Source: Sphaerotilus montanus (lineage in GTDB: Bacteria > Pseudomonadota > Gammaproteobacteria > Burkholderiales > Burkholderiaceae_C). Taken from it: a stretch of DNA of 64,000 nucleotides. Of this stretch, positions 33,580 through 43,281 are shown piece by piece (positions within the stretch are counted from its first letter, which is position 1; each line of letters starts with the position of its first letter). The notes below the pieces were generated by a model that searched no databases, was not told the origin of the DNA, and worked only from the letters and a program-made list of their open reading frames with translations. The stretch spans positions 3,410,001 through 3,474,000 of the forward strand of contig NZ_JACCFH010000001.1 in assembly GCF_013410775.1 (NCBI RefSeq), written 5' to 3'. A program made the translations under genes and the position numbers.

Positions 33580-36500
33580 TCAGTACAGCTCGCGCACATG
33601 CACGGTCTTGCGGGTCTCGGGGCTGGCGACGCCGAAGCTGGCGCGGGCGGCCGGGTCGCGGTCCCAGGTGCTGGCGCAGCTGCCGTTGCGGCCGCGCAGC
33701 CAGGGCAGGCCAGCGCCGGTGCTGGCCGGGTGGCTGGACAGGCAGCTCGCGTCGGTGGTCGTGCTGCCCAGGTTCAGCGCGAGGTCGACACTGCCGGTAC
33801 TGCCCGTCGGCGTCGGTGCCGACAGGCTGATCGTGCCGTTGCCGCCGAGGATGGTCAGGGCCCCCGGCGTGGTGGTCCAGGCCGTGGTGGCGCTGCCCTG
33901 GTGGCTCAGGTAGCCGGCGCGCACGACCGAGGCGGCCGGCACCGTGGTGCAGTTGTCGGCGCTGTTGAGCGCCCAGGTCTTGCCGGTCCAGTACTGGGCC
34001 TGCACGGGCAGCTGCAGCGCGGTCTTTTCCGAGCCGAAGACGTTCGACAGCCACAGCCGCCCGCTGCGCAGCGGCATGGCCGGCTCCAGCGCGCCGCTGG
34101 AGCTGACGCCGTCGGCGTCGGTGGCGCGCAGGGTCAGGCTGCCGGGGGCGCTGGTCTTGCTGGTGTAGCTGTAGGTCACGCCGGTGGCTGAGGCTACGCC
34201 GGTGGTGAACCGGCTGGCGGCGACTGTGGGGGTACTGCCGAAGCTGCCCAGGCCGAGTGCGGCAGCGTCCGACAGCGTCACCGTCTGCGCGAAGGCTGGG
34301 CTGAGGGCGCCGCTGCCGTCGTAGTTGACTGTGCGGGTCGGTGTGCCCAGGCCGTTCATCGCCATGAGGCTCACGGTGAACGGCTGGCCTGCGTAGCTGA
34401 AGCTGCCACAGGCGGGTGTGGCGACCACGTCGAAGTGGTGCGGGATGAAGCGGCCGAGCGTGGTGCCGGCCGAGCCGGTGCCGCCAGTGACGGCAGTGCC
34501 GGTGCCCAGGTAGCTGGCCAGATCCGCCTTCAGGTCGATGCGGCCGACTTCGCTCCAGACCAGGTTGCTGGCGGTGGCGCTGCCGCTGGCGAAGGCGCCG
34601 AGGCTGCCGGAGAAGGTGCCGCTGCTGCTGCCCGTGCCGGTGGGCGAGGCCTTGACGTGGCTGAGCGTCGGGATCTGTGCGGTGGGGGACTCGCGGCCGA
34701 AGTTGGGCGCCGTGTTGCCGAGGCTGTTGCGGGCGCGCAGCGTGGCGGAGAAGGCGTTGCCGGCCTTGGTCGTGCCGGTCGGGTACGCGGTGAACTCGAA
34801 CGAGGCAGGCGAGGCGATGAAGCTGGTGCTGCCCGTCATCGTCAGGCCGGTGTCGTTGCTGGCGGCGCTGCCGGTGTAGGTGCCCGTGACCTGCACCTGG
34901 CCGACGTCCGCGTAGGCGAGGGTGGCGCTGGCGGTGCCGGTGGCGTCGAAGGTCAGCGGGGTGGCGCGGCCCGTGGCGTCGCAGGCGGCCGCCGCGTTGC
35001 TGGTGGCGTTGACCGCGGTGCCGTCGATGCGCATGGGCAGCGTCCCGCTGGACGGGTTCAGGTAAGCGCACTTCAGCGTGATCGACTTCGCCCCGGTGAT
35101 GGCCGGCACGCACTGGCTGCTGTTGTCCGAGGAACGCACGGCGCGCACGGTCAGCGTGTTGCCGCTGCTCTCGGCCAGCTGGTTCGACGCGGTGAGCAGC
35201 AGGCCGCTGGCGCTGGCGGTGTAGGTGCAGGCGGGGCTGCCGAAGTTGCAGGTGGTCGCGTTGCTGGCGGTCGGCGCGCTGGCGGTGGCGCCGAGCAGGG
35301 TCGTGCCAGCGGTGGTGCGCTGCACCCGGCGGTCGACCGTGCTGCTGCCGCTCGGGATGGTCACCGTCGCGGTGTCGGCCCAGACGACGCTGGCGCTGGA
35401 GGACAGCGTGGCGGTGACGCCCAGGGTGTAGGGCGTGCTGCAGCTGGCATCCGCACATGCGGCGATGGTGAGGGTCGAGGGTGTGCAGGTCAGGCCGGTG
35501 CCGCTGGCGTGGCGGATTTCCAGGTGGTCCAGCGTCGGTGTGCAGCCATGCGTCTGGGTGAAATCGAGCGCGACCTGCGCCAGCGTGAGGTCGTAGTTGT
35601 AGAGGCGCACTTCGTCGAGGCGTCCGTTCGCGGAGTTCAGGGTGCCACCGGTGGATGTGACTGAACCGTGGTTGTCGCCGATCATCAGCGAGCCAATCGA
35701 GTAGTCGATCAGACCGTTGGTCGTGCCCGACGCCGTGGCGACTTGGGCTCCGTTGATGTAAAGCTTCAGCGCACTCTGTGTCGCGATGCCGGTGAGTGAC
35801 CAGGTGGCCGCGATGTGACCCCAGGTGTTCGCGGCGATGCTCTGTACGGGGCTGCTGACGGTGAGGGCGTTGCCGGCGCTGTCGGACACGACCAGCCGCA
35901 AGACCCCCGCCTGTACCGAAAGATGGAAGGGGCGCGTAGCGGTGGTGGTGGCGTCCATCAGCACGCCGGTGGTGCCGGCCCATGTCGCGTTGCCTGCGTA
36001 CCAGAACGACAGCGTGCCCTTGGATCCGAGCACCGAGCTGACCTGCACGGACGATTCGACACCGGAGATGGTCGCGTTGGTGTTCGACGGCACGGACAGC
36101 GCCCGGCAGATGCGACCGCTGGCGGTATTGACGGCGGAGCCGGCGCGCACGCCGTGGTTGTTGTTGCCGGAACTGTCGAGCACTTCGCCCACCGTGCCAT
36201 TCCAGCTCATTTCGTCGAACCGGAAGTCGGCGACCCGGTTGGGCAGGGCATTGGGGATGTACCAGCGGATGGCGCTGCCGCTGGCGTTGTAGCCGGTCTT
36301 GTAGGCGTAGAGCGTGTAGTTGGTGCTGTTGATCTGCACGCCGATTGTGGCGTTGGATCCGCTGGCGTTCGCGTTGCCATACTGGTACTTGAACTCGCCG
36401 TTCTCGTACAGGATGATCTGAAAGGTGTACGGCGTCGTTAATCCGAATTGCGGAACATTGGTCCAGGATGCGACGAAGTAGCGGTTAGGTGCGGAGCCCT

Positions 36501-36942
36501 TCTGTTCCCAGGTGACCGTGCCGCCTTTGGCGGGATTCAGGTCGGTCCAGTAGGGCATCAGGGTGTTGGTCGTCGCCCCCGAGGAGGTGCACCCGGAGAT
36601 CGCTGGCACATTGCCCACGGGCATGTTGGTGTTGGGATAGACGCGGAACAGACCGTTGTCGGTGCCGAACTGCAGCAGGCCGTTCGACATGATCCGCACG
36701 CTGGAGTAGCTGGTCCCCGCGAGCTTGAACTTGAAGCCACCGGTGAAGTTGATGGTGGCCTGGTCGTCGTCGACCTGGGTGACCGTGTTGGTCGTGCACA
36801 GGCGTTCCCAGGTCACGGTATTGGCGGCGGACTCCCAGGCGTAGAGGTCGCTGCGCGGCGCATAGGTGCCGGCCTGTGCCAGGCCCGGCAGCAGGCCAAG
36901 CCACAGCACTGCCCTCACCAGGCGATTCAGTAGTCCGGCCAC
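33580..36942 (-). CDS. mshQ: MshQ-like large exported pilus-associated protein with LamG-type domain
   Basis: This 1120-residue secreted protein has a signal peptide (V-L-W-L-G-L-L-P-G-L-A-Q-A). A beta-rich N-terminal region (about 25-235) has the Y-W-T-D-L-N-P-A-K-G-G segment typical of nidogen-like folds. A LamG/concanavalin-like domain spans about 240-460 (G-T-L-S-F-W-Y, L-D-E-V-R-L-Y-N). Long Ser/Thr-rich beta repeats follow and lead into the MshQ C-terminal region (DUF6701 type, with R-F-I-P-H-H-F and T-V-H-V-R-E-L-Y at the end). It is probably a tip adhesin or minor component. Here it lies between mshA and mshC rather than at the operon end. Confidence 0.85.
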   Translation of the reverse strand: MAGLLNRLVRAVLWLGLLPGLAQAGTYAPRSDLYAWESAANTVTWERLCTTNTVTQVDDDQATINFTGGFKFKLAGTSYSSVRIMSNGLLQFGTDNGLFRVYPNTNMPVGNVPAISGCTSSGATTNTLMPYWTDLNPAKGGTVTWEQKGSAPNRYFVASWTNVPQFGLTTPYTFQIILYENGEFKYQYGNANASGSNATIGVQINSTNYTLYAYKTGYNASGSAIRWYIPNALPNRVADFRFDEMSWNGTVGEVLDSSGNNNHGVRAGSAVNTASGRICRALSVPSNTNATISGVESSVQVSSVLGSKGTLSFWYAGNATWAGTTGVLMDATTTATRPFHLSVQAGVLRLVVSDSAGNALTVSSPVQSIAANTWGHIAATWSLTGIATQSALKLYINGAQVATASGTTNGLIDYSIGSLMIGDNHGSVTSTGGTLNSANGRLDEVRLYNYDLTLAQVALDFTQTHGCTPTLDHLEIRHASGTGLTCTPSTLTIAACADASCSTPYTLGVTATLSSSASVVWADTATVTIPSGSSTVDRRVQRTTAGTTLLGATASAPTASNATTCNFGSPACTYTASASGLLLTASNQLAESSGNTLTVRAVRSSDNSSQCVPAITGAKSITLKCAYLNPSSGTLPMRIDGTAVNATSNAAAACDATGRATPLTFDATGTASATLAYADVGQVQVTGTYTGSAASNDTGLTMTGSTSFIASPASFEFTAYPTGTTKAGNAFSATLRARNSLGNTAPNFGRESPTAQIPTLSHVKASPTGTGSSSGTFSGSLGAFASGSATASNLVWSEVGRIDLKADLASYLGTGTAVTGGTGSAGTTLGRFIPHHFDVVATPACGSFSYAGQPFTVSLMAMNGLGTPTRTVNYDGSGALSPAFAQTVTLSDAAALGLGSFGSTPTVAASRFTTGVASATGVTYSYTSKTSAPGSLTLRATDADGVSSSGALEPAMPLRSGRLWLSNVFGSEKTALQLPVQAQYWTGKTWALNSADNCTTVPAASVVRAGYLSHQGSATTAWTTTPGALTILGGNGTISLSAPTPTGSTGSVDLALNLGSTTTDASCLSSHPASTGAGLPWLRGRNGSCASTWDRDPAARASFGVASPETRKTVHVRELY

Positions 36943-36970
36943 GGTGTGCCGCCCGCTCGGCCCTTCAGGC

Positions 36971-37360
36971 TCAGTTGCCCGCGGCGATCGCGGTGAAGTT
37001 GGAGGTCTGGCCGCCGCCGGTCACCGTGCAGGTCGAGGTGCTGCCGTTGGTGGTGCCCGGGTCGGTGCCGCCCAGCGTGTAGCCGGTCGGCAGGCCACCC
37101 TGCAGCAGGCCCGACGCATCGGCGCAGGCGCTGACCTTGACGCACTTGTTGGCCGTGACGACATTGCCGGTCAGCGCGCAGCCGGCGTAGTTCAGGTTCA
37201 TGGCCGATGCCGCTGCACCTGCCACGCCCGCGACGCTCGCCGCTTGCGCGTCGCTCTTCATGTCGATGAACTTCGGCAGGGCAGTGGCTGCGAGAACGCC
37301 CAGGATGACGATGACGACGATCAGTTCGATCATCGTGAAGCCGGCTTGTCGTGATTTCAT
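36971..37360 (-). CDS. mshA: MSHA major pilin MshA-like
   Basis: This 129-residue type IV pilin has the leader M-K-S-R-Q-A-G, then F-T-M-I-E-L-I-V-V-I-V-I-L-G-V-L-A-A-T-A-L-P-K-F-I-D, a textbook class IV pilin helix closest to MshA. The short C-terminal domain has four cysteines in two probable disulfide pairs. The 114-bp gap upstream (37361-37474) is the largest inside the operon and may carry its own promoter, as expected for a major pilin; I could not identify a clear -35/-10 or -24/-12 there. Confidence 0.9.
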   Translation of the reverse strand: MKSRQAGFTMIELIVVIVILGVLAATALPKFIDMKSDAQAASVAGVAGAAASAMNLNYAGCALTGNVVTANKCVKVSACADASGLLQGGLPTGYTLGGTDPGTTNGSTSTCTVTGGGQTSNFTAIAAGN

Positions 37361-37474
37361 GGAATGCTCCAGGTCTGTTGGATGTCGGGCAGCGCGGGCG
37401 GTGAGGTCGCTTGTACCGGGGATGTCGACCTCGGAGGGCCTTGACTTGAGGGGCTTTTCATGCTTGATGCGTCC

Positions 37475-38725
37475 TCATTTGGCAAATGCCGTGCGGCCCA
37501 GATCCCAGACCGGCAGGAACACCCCGAGGGCCAGGATCAGCACCAGCACCCCGAGGAAGATGATCAGGATCGGCTCCAGCTGCGCGCTGAGGGTCTTCAG
37601 CTCGTACTGGACTTCGTTGTTGTAGAGGTCGCTGACCTCTTCGAGCAGTTCATCAATGGCGCCGGTTTCCTCGCCCACGGCCAGCATCTGCAGCACGACC
37701 GGCGTGAAGATGCCCGTCACGGCGGCGGCCCGCAGCACGGACTCGCCGCGTTCCACGCTGTCGCGCATGCCGTCGATGCGGCGGGCGATGTGCTGGTTGT
37801 CCACCGTCTGGGCGACGACCGACAGCGCCTGCGAGATCGGCACGCCACTCTTCAGCGACAGCGAGAAGCTGCGCGCGAACCGCGCCAGCATCGCCTTGCG
37901 CACGATCTTGCCGGCCACCGGCACCTGCAGCATCCAGCCATCCCAGCGCAGGCGCCCGCCTGGTGTCGCGATCCAGGCCCGCAGCACCATCCCGCCGACC
38001 AGGACCGCCAGCACGAGCAGTCCGCCGTAGTCGATCGTGAAGCGCGAGGTGGCCAGCAGGATGCGCGTGGCCAGCGGCAGCGTGGCGCCGGCCTGCTGGA
38101 ACACGGTGGCGAAGGCCGGGATCACCATCACGTTGATCACGCCGATGGCCGCGACCATGGCGCTGACCACGAAGCCCGGGTAGCGCAGCGCCGACTTGAC
38201 CTGCTGGCGCATGAACAGCTCGAACTCCTGGTGGTGGAACAGGCGCAGGAAGATCTCGTCGAGCCGGCCCGTCATCTCGCCGACGCGGACCAGCGCAATG
38301 TAGAAGTTGTCGAACACCCGCGGGTGCTGCGCCAGCGACATCGACAGCGCGATGCCGGACTCCAGGCTGCGGCGCACCTCCGCCAGCGTCGTCTTCATCT
38401 TGTCGCTGGTGGCGGTCTCCTGCAGCCCCATCAGCGCCCGCAGGATCGGCACGCCCGCGCGCAGCAGCGTGTTCAGCTGCCGGCTGAAGATCAGCAGGTC
38501 GACGGGGGCCACCTTGGGCTCGAACAGGTGTTCGGGCAGCAGGCTGCGCAGCATGGCGCCCGCATCGCTGCCGGCGCCGGGCCCGCTGGATTCCCGGATG
38601 GTCAGCGGGATGATGCCGCGGCCGATCAGGGCGTCTGCGGCGGCCGAGGCGTGGGCCGCCTCGATCACGCCGCTGGTGGCCCCTGCCTGTGCAGAGTGCC
38701 CGGTCCAGGCGTAGCGCTGCATCAT
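37475..38725 (-). CDS. mshG: MSHA biogenesis platform protein MshG (GspF/PilC family)
   Basis: This 416-residue inner-membrane platform protein of the GspF family has two related GspF domains (about 75-195 and 278-400), each with R-Q-L/A-R-S-F-type helices (F-S-R-Q-L-N-T-L-L-R-A-G-V-P, A-R-S-F-S-L-S-L-K-S-G-V-P). Three transmembrane segments are at about 175-195, 225-245 and 380-405. It anchors the pilus assembly machine and contacts MshE. It is 4 bp downstream of mshE. Confidence 0.92.
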   Translation of the reverse strand: MMQRYAWTGHSAQAGATSGVIEAAHASAAADALIGRGIIPLTIRESSGPGAGSDAGAMLRSLLPEHLFEPKVAPVDLLIFSRQLNTLLRAGVPILRALMGLQETATSDKMKTTLAEVRRSLESGIALSMSLAQHPRVFDNFYIALVRVGEMTGRLDEIFLRLFHHQEFELFMRQQVKSALRYPGFVVSAMVAAIGVINVMVIPAFATVFQQAGATLPLATRILLATSRFTIDYGGLLVLAVLVGGMVLRAWIATPGGRLRWDGWMLQVPVAGKIVRKAMLARFARSFSLSLKSGVPISQALSVVAQTVDNQHIARRIDGMRDSVERGESVLRAAAVTGIFTPVVLQMLAVGEETGAIDELLEEVSDLYNNEVQYELKTLSAQLEPILIIFLGVLVLILALGVFLPVWDLGRTAFAK

Positions 38726-38729
38726 CGCC

Positions 38730-40451
38730 TCACCCCGCCGGCCCTTCGGCCATCTGGTGGCTCACGCGCATGGCCTCGGCCACGGTGGTGCGTCCGGTCA
38801 GCACGAGCCGCGCCGCGTCCTGGCCGAGGTGGTGGCCGGCCATCTGCCGCCGTGCTGCCTGCGCGAAGGTGAGCGGATCGCCGTGGTTCATCGCCTCGAC
38901 CAGCTCGCGTGTCATTTCCAGGATCTCGTAGACGCCCGTGCGTCCACTGAAACCGGTGTGGCTGCATTCGTTGCAACCGGCGCCACGGCGCAGCGGCGCG
39001 GCATCGACCGTGCGGCCGCACTGCGTCTCCAGCCACGCCAGCTCGTGGGCGTCGGGCCGGTGGACCTCGGCGCAGTGCGGACAGATCACCCGCACCAGCC
39101 GCTGCGCCAGCACCATCTGCAGCGACATCGCCACCATGTAGCGCGGCACGCCCATGTCGATCAGCCGCGCTGGCGTGGACATGGCGTCGTTGGTGTGCAG
39201 TGTCGACAGCACGAGGTGGCCGGTCAGCGCGGCGCGCAGGCCGATCTCAGCGGTGGCCTGGTCGCGCATTTCGCCGACGAGGATCACGTCCGGATCCTGC
39301 CGCAGCGCGGCGCGCAGCACGCGGGCGAAGTCGAGGTCGATCTTGTCGTGGACCTGCACCTGGTTCAGGCCCGGCAGCCGGTATTCGACCGGGTCCTCGA
39401 CGGTGATGATCTTGCGCTCGCTGTTGTTCAAGGCATTCAGCGCGGCGTAGAGTGTGGTGGTCTTGCCGCTGCCGGTCGGGCCGGTGACGAGCACCATGCC
39501 GTTGGGCTTGGCGATGGCGCGGCGCAGGGCCTCGGCCACGCGCGGCGGCAGGTTCAGGTGGTCGATCGACAGCAGGCCCGAGCTCTGGTTGAGCAGCCGC
39601 ATCACGATCGACTCACCGTGCTGCGTCGGCATCGTCGAGATGCGCACGTCGATCGCGCCGCTGCGCAGCGTGACCGCGAAACGGCCGTCCTGCGGCAGGC
39701 GCCGCTCGGAAATGTCCAGACCCGACATCAGCTTCAGCCGCAGCGCCACCGCGGCGGCGATCTTGGCGTCGGCCTCGGTCTGCACGTGCAGCACGCCGTC
39801 GATGCGGAAGCGGATGCGCAGCGAACTCTGCTGCGGCTCGATGTGGATGTCCGAGGCCCGCACGCGCAGCGCTTCCTCGAACACCGAGTACAGCAGCCGC
39901 ACGACTGGCGCGTCCTCGGCGCTGGCGGTGTTCAGGCCGAGCAGGTCGCCCAGGCTGTCCTCGACGTTGCGCAGCTCGCTGGTCAGCTCCTGCGCCAGAC
40001 CCGCGATGGCCTCGGTGTTGCGGTAGGAGCGGTCGATGGCCCCCAGCAGCTGGCTTTCGGCGACGACGATCAGCTCGATGTCGCGCTTGACGATGCGGCT
40101 GATCTCGTCATAGGCGCTCAGGTCGGTCGGATCGGCCATGCCGACGCGCACACCCGTGGTGGTCTCGTCCAGCACCATGGCGCGCAGCCGGCGGGCCTGC
40201 ACTTCGGGCAGCAGCCGGGCAACTTCCGGGCGCACCGAGCGCTTGGCCAGATCGAGGTAGGGCGCGCGCAACTGCCGCGCCAGCGCCTGCGCGATCTGCA
40301 CCTCGTTGACCCAGCCGCTGTCGATGAAGACGCGGCCGAGCTTGCGCCCGGTGGTGCGCTGGGAGAGCAGCGCCTCGGCGAGCTGTTCGGCGGTGATCAG
40401 GCCCTGCTGGACCAGCAGGTCACCGAGTCGGATGCGTTCTGGGCGGGCCAT
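38730..40451 (-). CDS. mshE: MSHA assembly ATPase MshE (GspE/PilB family) with c-di-GMP-binding N-domain
   Basis: The 573-residue cytoplasmic hexameric ATPase powers pilus extension. Its N-terminus carries two MshEN-type units, R-L-G-D-L-L-V-Q-Q-G-L-I and K-L-G-R-V-F-I-D-S-G-W-V, each followed by a Q-containing helix; this is the known c-di-GMP-binding pattern of Vibrio MshE. The catalytic core has Walker A G-P-T-G-S-G-K-T-T near residue 322, an Asp box (D-P-V-E-Y-R), a His box (L-S-T-L-H-T-N-D) and a C-terminal C-x-x-C pair set (C-P-H-C, C-N-E-C). Pilus activity is therefore probably tuned by c-di-GMP. Confidence 0.94.
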   Translation of the reverse strand: MARPERIRLGDLLVQQGLITAEQLAEALLSQRTTGRKLGRVFIDSGWVNEVQIAQALARQLRAPYLDLAKRSVRPEVARLLPEVQARRLRAMVLDETTTGVRVGMADPTDLSAYDEISRIVKRDIELIVVAESQLLGAIDRSYRNTEAIAGLAQELTSELRNVEDSLGDLLGLNTASAEDAPVVRLLYSVFEEALRVRASDIHIEPQQSSLRIRFRIDGVLHVQTEADAKIAAAVALRLKLMSGLDISERRLPQDGRFAVTLRSGAIDVRISTMPTQHGESIVMRLLNQSSGLLSIDHLNLPPRVAEALRRAIAKPNGMVLVTGPTGSGKTTTLYAALNALNNSERKIITVEDPVEYRLPGLNQVQVHDKIDLDFARVLRAALRQDPDVILVGEMRDQATAEIGLRAALTGHLVLSTLHTNDAMSTPARLIDMGVPRYMVAMSLQMVLAQRLVRVICPHCAEVHRPDAHELAWLETQCGRTVDAAPLRRGAGCNECSHTGFSGRTGVYEILEMTRELVEAMNHGDPLTFAQAARRQMAGHHLGQDAARLVLTGRTTVAEAMRVSHQMAEGPAG

Positions 40452-40466
40452 GCGGGGGGGCTCCTG

Positions 40467-42125
40467 TCACTGTCCGCGTTTGGCGTCCGGGAATGGGGCG
40501 ATGCTGGCGTCCGGGATGCGGGCATCCGCTTCCGGCCAGGCGCTGTCCTCGTGGATCACCGTCGTCTTCATCAGGATGACCAGCTCGCGCTTGCGCATCA
40601 CGGTGGCTTTCTGGCGGAACAGGCCCCCGACGACGGGCGCATCGCCCAGACCGGGCACCTGGCTGTTCTCCTCGCGCTGCTCCTGCTGCATCAGGCCGCC
40701 GATGGCGACGATCTGGCCGTCCCGGACCCGCACGATGGAGTCCGTCTCGCTGATCGTGCTGGCCGCCAGCGGCAGCTTGTAGGAGCCCAGCGAGCCGAGG
40801 TTGATCGACTTCTGCTTCTCGGTGACGGTGCTGATCGAGGGGTGGACATGCAGCATCACCATGCCGTCCTTGTCGATCTGCGGCGTCACGTCGAGCGCGA
40901 TGCCCGAGAAGAAGGGCTGCAGCGTCACCGAGGGCACCGAGGTGGTGGAGGAGCCTGTGGAGCTGATCGTCGAGGACACGCCGGTCACGTACAGCTCGTC
41001 CGAGCCGACCTTGAGCACGGCCTTCTGGTTGTTGATGGTGGCGATGCGCGGGCTGGACAGCACCTGCACCCGGCCCTGGGTTTCGAGGAAGGTCAGCAGC
41101 GTCGAGAAATTGGCGTTCTGGAACGACACGCCATAGAACGCCTTGCCCGAGGCGGCCGCGGTGGTCGTGGCTGCGGCCATGTCGACCTGGCCGGTGCCCG
41201 ACAGCGTGATGCCTGGCGCGAGGGCCGCGATGCTGAGCGCGCCATCGAGGAAGCGGCCGAAGGCGCTCCAGTTCACGCCGGTCTGCGCATCCTTGCTCAG
41301 CTCGACTTCGAGGATCTTGGCTTCGAGCATCACCTGGCGCTCGATGCTGACCTGCACCGCTTCGAGGTACTGCGCGATCTGGCGCAGCTCCAGCGGCGTC
41401 GCCCGCACGACGATGACGCCGGCCGACGCGTTGACGATCACGCTGCGGCGCTGGCTGCCCTGGGTGTCGCTGGTCAGCATCGCCGACAGCGAGCCCTGCA
41501 CGTCGCGCCAGAAGTCGGCGTCCGAGGTGGTGCGGACATGGGCGGTGTCGTCCTGGCGGCTGCCGGGCACCGTCGAGCCGTTGCCGTTGCCGGTATTGCT
41601 GCCCATGGCGCCGTTCCCACCCGCACCGGCCACCGTGCCGTTGCCGCCACCCCCGACCTGGCTGATCGAGCTGGACGTGACGCGGATGTCGCTGGTGCCC
41701 TGGCGGCGGCCGGGCAGGTAGTTGATGCGGAAGACCCGCGTCTGTACCGTGTTGGGCTGCACGTAGATGCGCCGGCCACTGATGCGGTAGTGGTAGCCGT
41801 ACAGTTCGCGCATGGCGTCCATCGCGTCCAGCACCGTGGTGTCGCGCAGGCTCAGCGACACCGTGCCCGTCACCTCGGGCGACAGCAGCACCTGCCAGGG
41901 GGAGCCGGCCGCGATCTGCAGGAAGACCTGCGACGCGGGTGCCTGGTTCACCGAAAGATCGAAGCGGCCTTCGGCCGAGGCTGGCGCAGGCACCGTGGCG
42001 GGCAGGGGCGGCGCCAGCGGAAGGCTGGCGGCCAGACCCAGGCCGGCCCGTGCGAACAGCAGTCCGCACACCATGGCGCGGGCGAGGGGCGTCAGGCCGG
42101 AGCGGAAAGAGAGGGTCTGGGCCAT
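40467..42125 (-). CDS. mshL: MSHA outer-membrane secretin MshL
   Basis: This 552-residue secretin has a signal sequence, an STN-like N-domain (about 50-130, D-L-S-V-N-Q-A-P-A-S-Q-V-F), and a Gly/Asn-rich linker (G-G-G-G-N-G-T-V-A-G-A-G-G-N-G). The secretin core follows (V-Q-V-L-S-S-P-R-I-A-T-I-N-N-Q-K-A, then V-R-D-G-Q-I-V-A-I-G-G-L). It forms the outer-membrane pore for the pilus. Its start ATG overlaps the mshK stop by one base (TGATG). Confidence 0.93.
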   Translation of the reverse strand: MAQTLSFRSGLTPLARAMVCGLLFARAGLGLAASLPLAPPLPATVPAPASAEGRFDLSVNQAPASQVFLQIAAGSPWQVLLSPEVTGTVSLSLRDTTVLDAMDAMRELYGYHYRISGRRIYVQPNTVQTRVFRINYLPGRRQGTSDIRVTSSSISQVGGGGNGTVAGAGGNGAMGSNTGNGNGSTVPGSRQDDTAHVRTTSDADFWRDVQGSLSAMLTSDTQGSQRRSVIVNASAGVIVVRATPLELRQIAQYLEAVQVSIERQVMLEAKILEVELSKDAQTGVNWSAFGRFLDGALSIAALAPGITLSGTGQVDMAAATTTAAASGKAFYGVSFQNANFSTLLTFLETQGRVQVLSSPRIATINNQKAVLKVGSDELYVTGVSSTISSTGSSTTSVPSVTLQPFFSGIALDVTPQIDKDGMVMLHVHPSISTVTEKQKSINLGSLGSYKLPLAASTISETDSIVRVRDGQIVAIGGLMQQEQREENSQVPGLGDAPVVGGLFRQKATVMRKRELVILMKTTVIHEDSAWPEADARIPDASIAPFPDAKRGQ

Positions 42126-42625
42126 CAGGGTTCCTTGCGCGCGGTGGTCTGCCCGGGCGTGGGGGCGGTCAGGGGGTCGGGTGCGGGCGCCTCGACCGGC
42201 GCGTAGAGCCCCAGCCACTGCGTGCCGCCGCGGGGCAGACGCAGCCACACACCGTCGGCGCGGATGTCCTGCACGGTCGCATCGCCCAGCCGGTCGCCAA
42301 CCCGTACCAGCTGTCCGTCGATCAGGGCCGTGGCACGGCCAGGGGTCGCATCGGCATGCAGTTGCAGCCCCTGCACACGGGGCGGTACCACGGGTGCGGC
42401 GGGGCGCAGCGAACGCACGTGGGCCACGGGCTCGGCTGCCAGCGGTCCGGCACGCTGCATGGACAGCGTGGCCGTCGCCGGTGTGGTGCCCACGCCTGGT
42501 GGCGGACGTGTCGGATCCGGCAGGGCTGCGCGGGCGGCACTGCCCGACAGCAGCACCCACAGTGCGGCCGACAGCAAGGCCGACAGCAGCGGGGCGATCA
42601 TCAACAGGCGTGCCTGGACAGTCAT
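42125..42625 (-). CDS. mshK: MSHA biogenesis protein MshK-like (GspC/PilP-type periplasmic protein)
   Basis: The 166-residue protein has one N-terminal transmembrane or signal segment (about 8-30) and the L-P-D-P-T-R-P-P motif seen at the start of mature MshK proteins. A C-terminal HR-like region follows (A-L-I-D-G-Q-L-V-R-V-G-D-R-L-G-D). It links the inner-membrane complex to the secretin. It lies 2 bp after mshJ. Confidence 0.8.
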   Translation of the reverse strand: MTVQARLLMIAPLLSALLSAALWVLLSGSAARAALPDPTRPPPGVGTTPATATLSMQRAGPLAAEPVAHVRSLRPAAPVVPPRVQGLQLHADATPGRATALIDGQLVRVGDRLGDATVQDIRADGVWLRLPRGGTQWLGLYAPVEAPAPDPLTAPTPGQTTARKEP

Positions 42626-42627
42626 GG

Positions 42628-43281
42628 TCAGATTTCCACCCAGCGGGCGTCCGTGCTCAGCGTGTGCAGGCGCAGCGTGAGCCGCACCTGGGGATGCTGG
42701 AGCACCTGGAGCTGCAGGCTGCCCCACAGCAGGCGCTGCGGCGAGGCTTCCAGCGTCTTCAGGTAGTCCAGCAGGTCGGTGTAGCGGCCCTCGACGCTCA
42801 GCTCCACGCCATGGCGGTACAGCGTCGGGGTGCCCTGGTCGAGTGCCGTGCGGCCGAGCGACTGCAGGCTGCGCAGCTTCAGCCCGCTGTGGCGCGCGAG
42901 CAGCTGCTCCAGCAGCGGCAGCATGTCGGCCGGGCTGACAAGGTCGCTCGTGCGGCCCTGGGCATCGGCCTGGGCCACGCGGGCTTGCAGCGCCGCCAGC
43001 TCGGTCTGCAACTGGCGCAGATCCAGGTCCTTGCGCTGGTGGAGGGCGGTGATGCTCGTGTCCAGCGTCTGCAGCACCTGGGCCGAGGTCTGACGGGCCT
43101 GACGGGCCTGGTTCCAGGCCTTCCACGACGGTGTGACCCAGAGCTGATCGACGGCCATGAACACCACGGCGGTGCAGCACATCGTCACCAGCAAGCGCTC
43201 GCGCGGGCTCAGCACCTGATAGCGGCGACTCAGCGTTTGCCACCGTGCGGCCAGGCCGGGAGAAGACGGGGTCGGTGTCAT
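42628..43281 (-). CDS. mshJ: MSHA biogenesis protein MshJ-like (PilO-type)
   Basis: This 217-residue bitopic membrane protein has a transmembrane helix at about 30-48 (R-L-L-V-T-M-C-C-T-A-V-V-F-M-A-V) and a coiled coil (about 58-110, rich in Gln/Leu). A ferredoxin-like periplasmic domain (G-V-E-L-S-V-E-G-R-Y-T-D-L-L-D-Y-L) follows. It is the PilO analogue in the alignment subcomplex. The start overlaps the stop of the PilN-type gene (ATGA). Confidence 0.83.
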   Translation of the reverse strand: MTPTPSSPGLAARWQTLSRRYQVLSPRERLLVTMCCTAVVFMAVDQLWVTPSWKAWNQARQARQTSAQVLQTLDTSITALHQRKDLDLRQLQTELAALQARVAQADAQGRTSDLVSPADMLPLLEQLLARHSGLKLRSLQSLGRTALDQGTPTLYRHGVELSVEGRYTDLLDYLKTLEASPQRLLWGSLQLQVLQHPQVRLTLRLHTLSTDARWVEI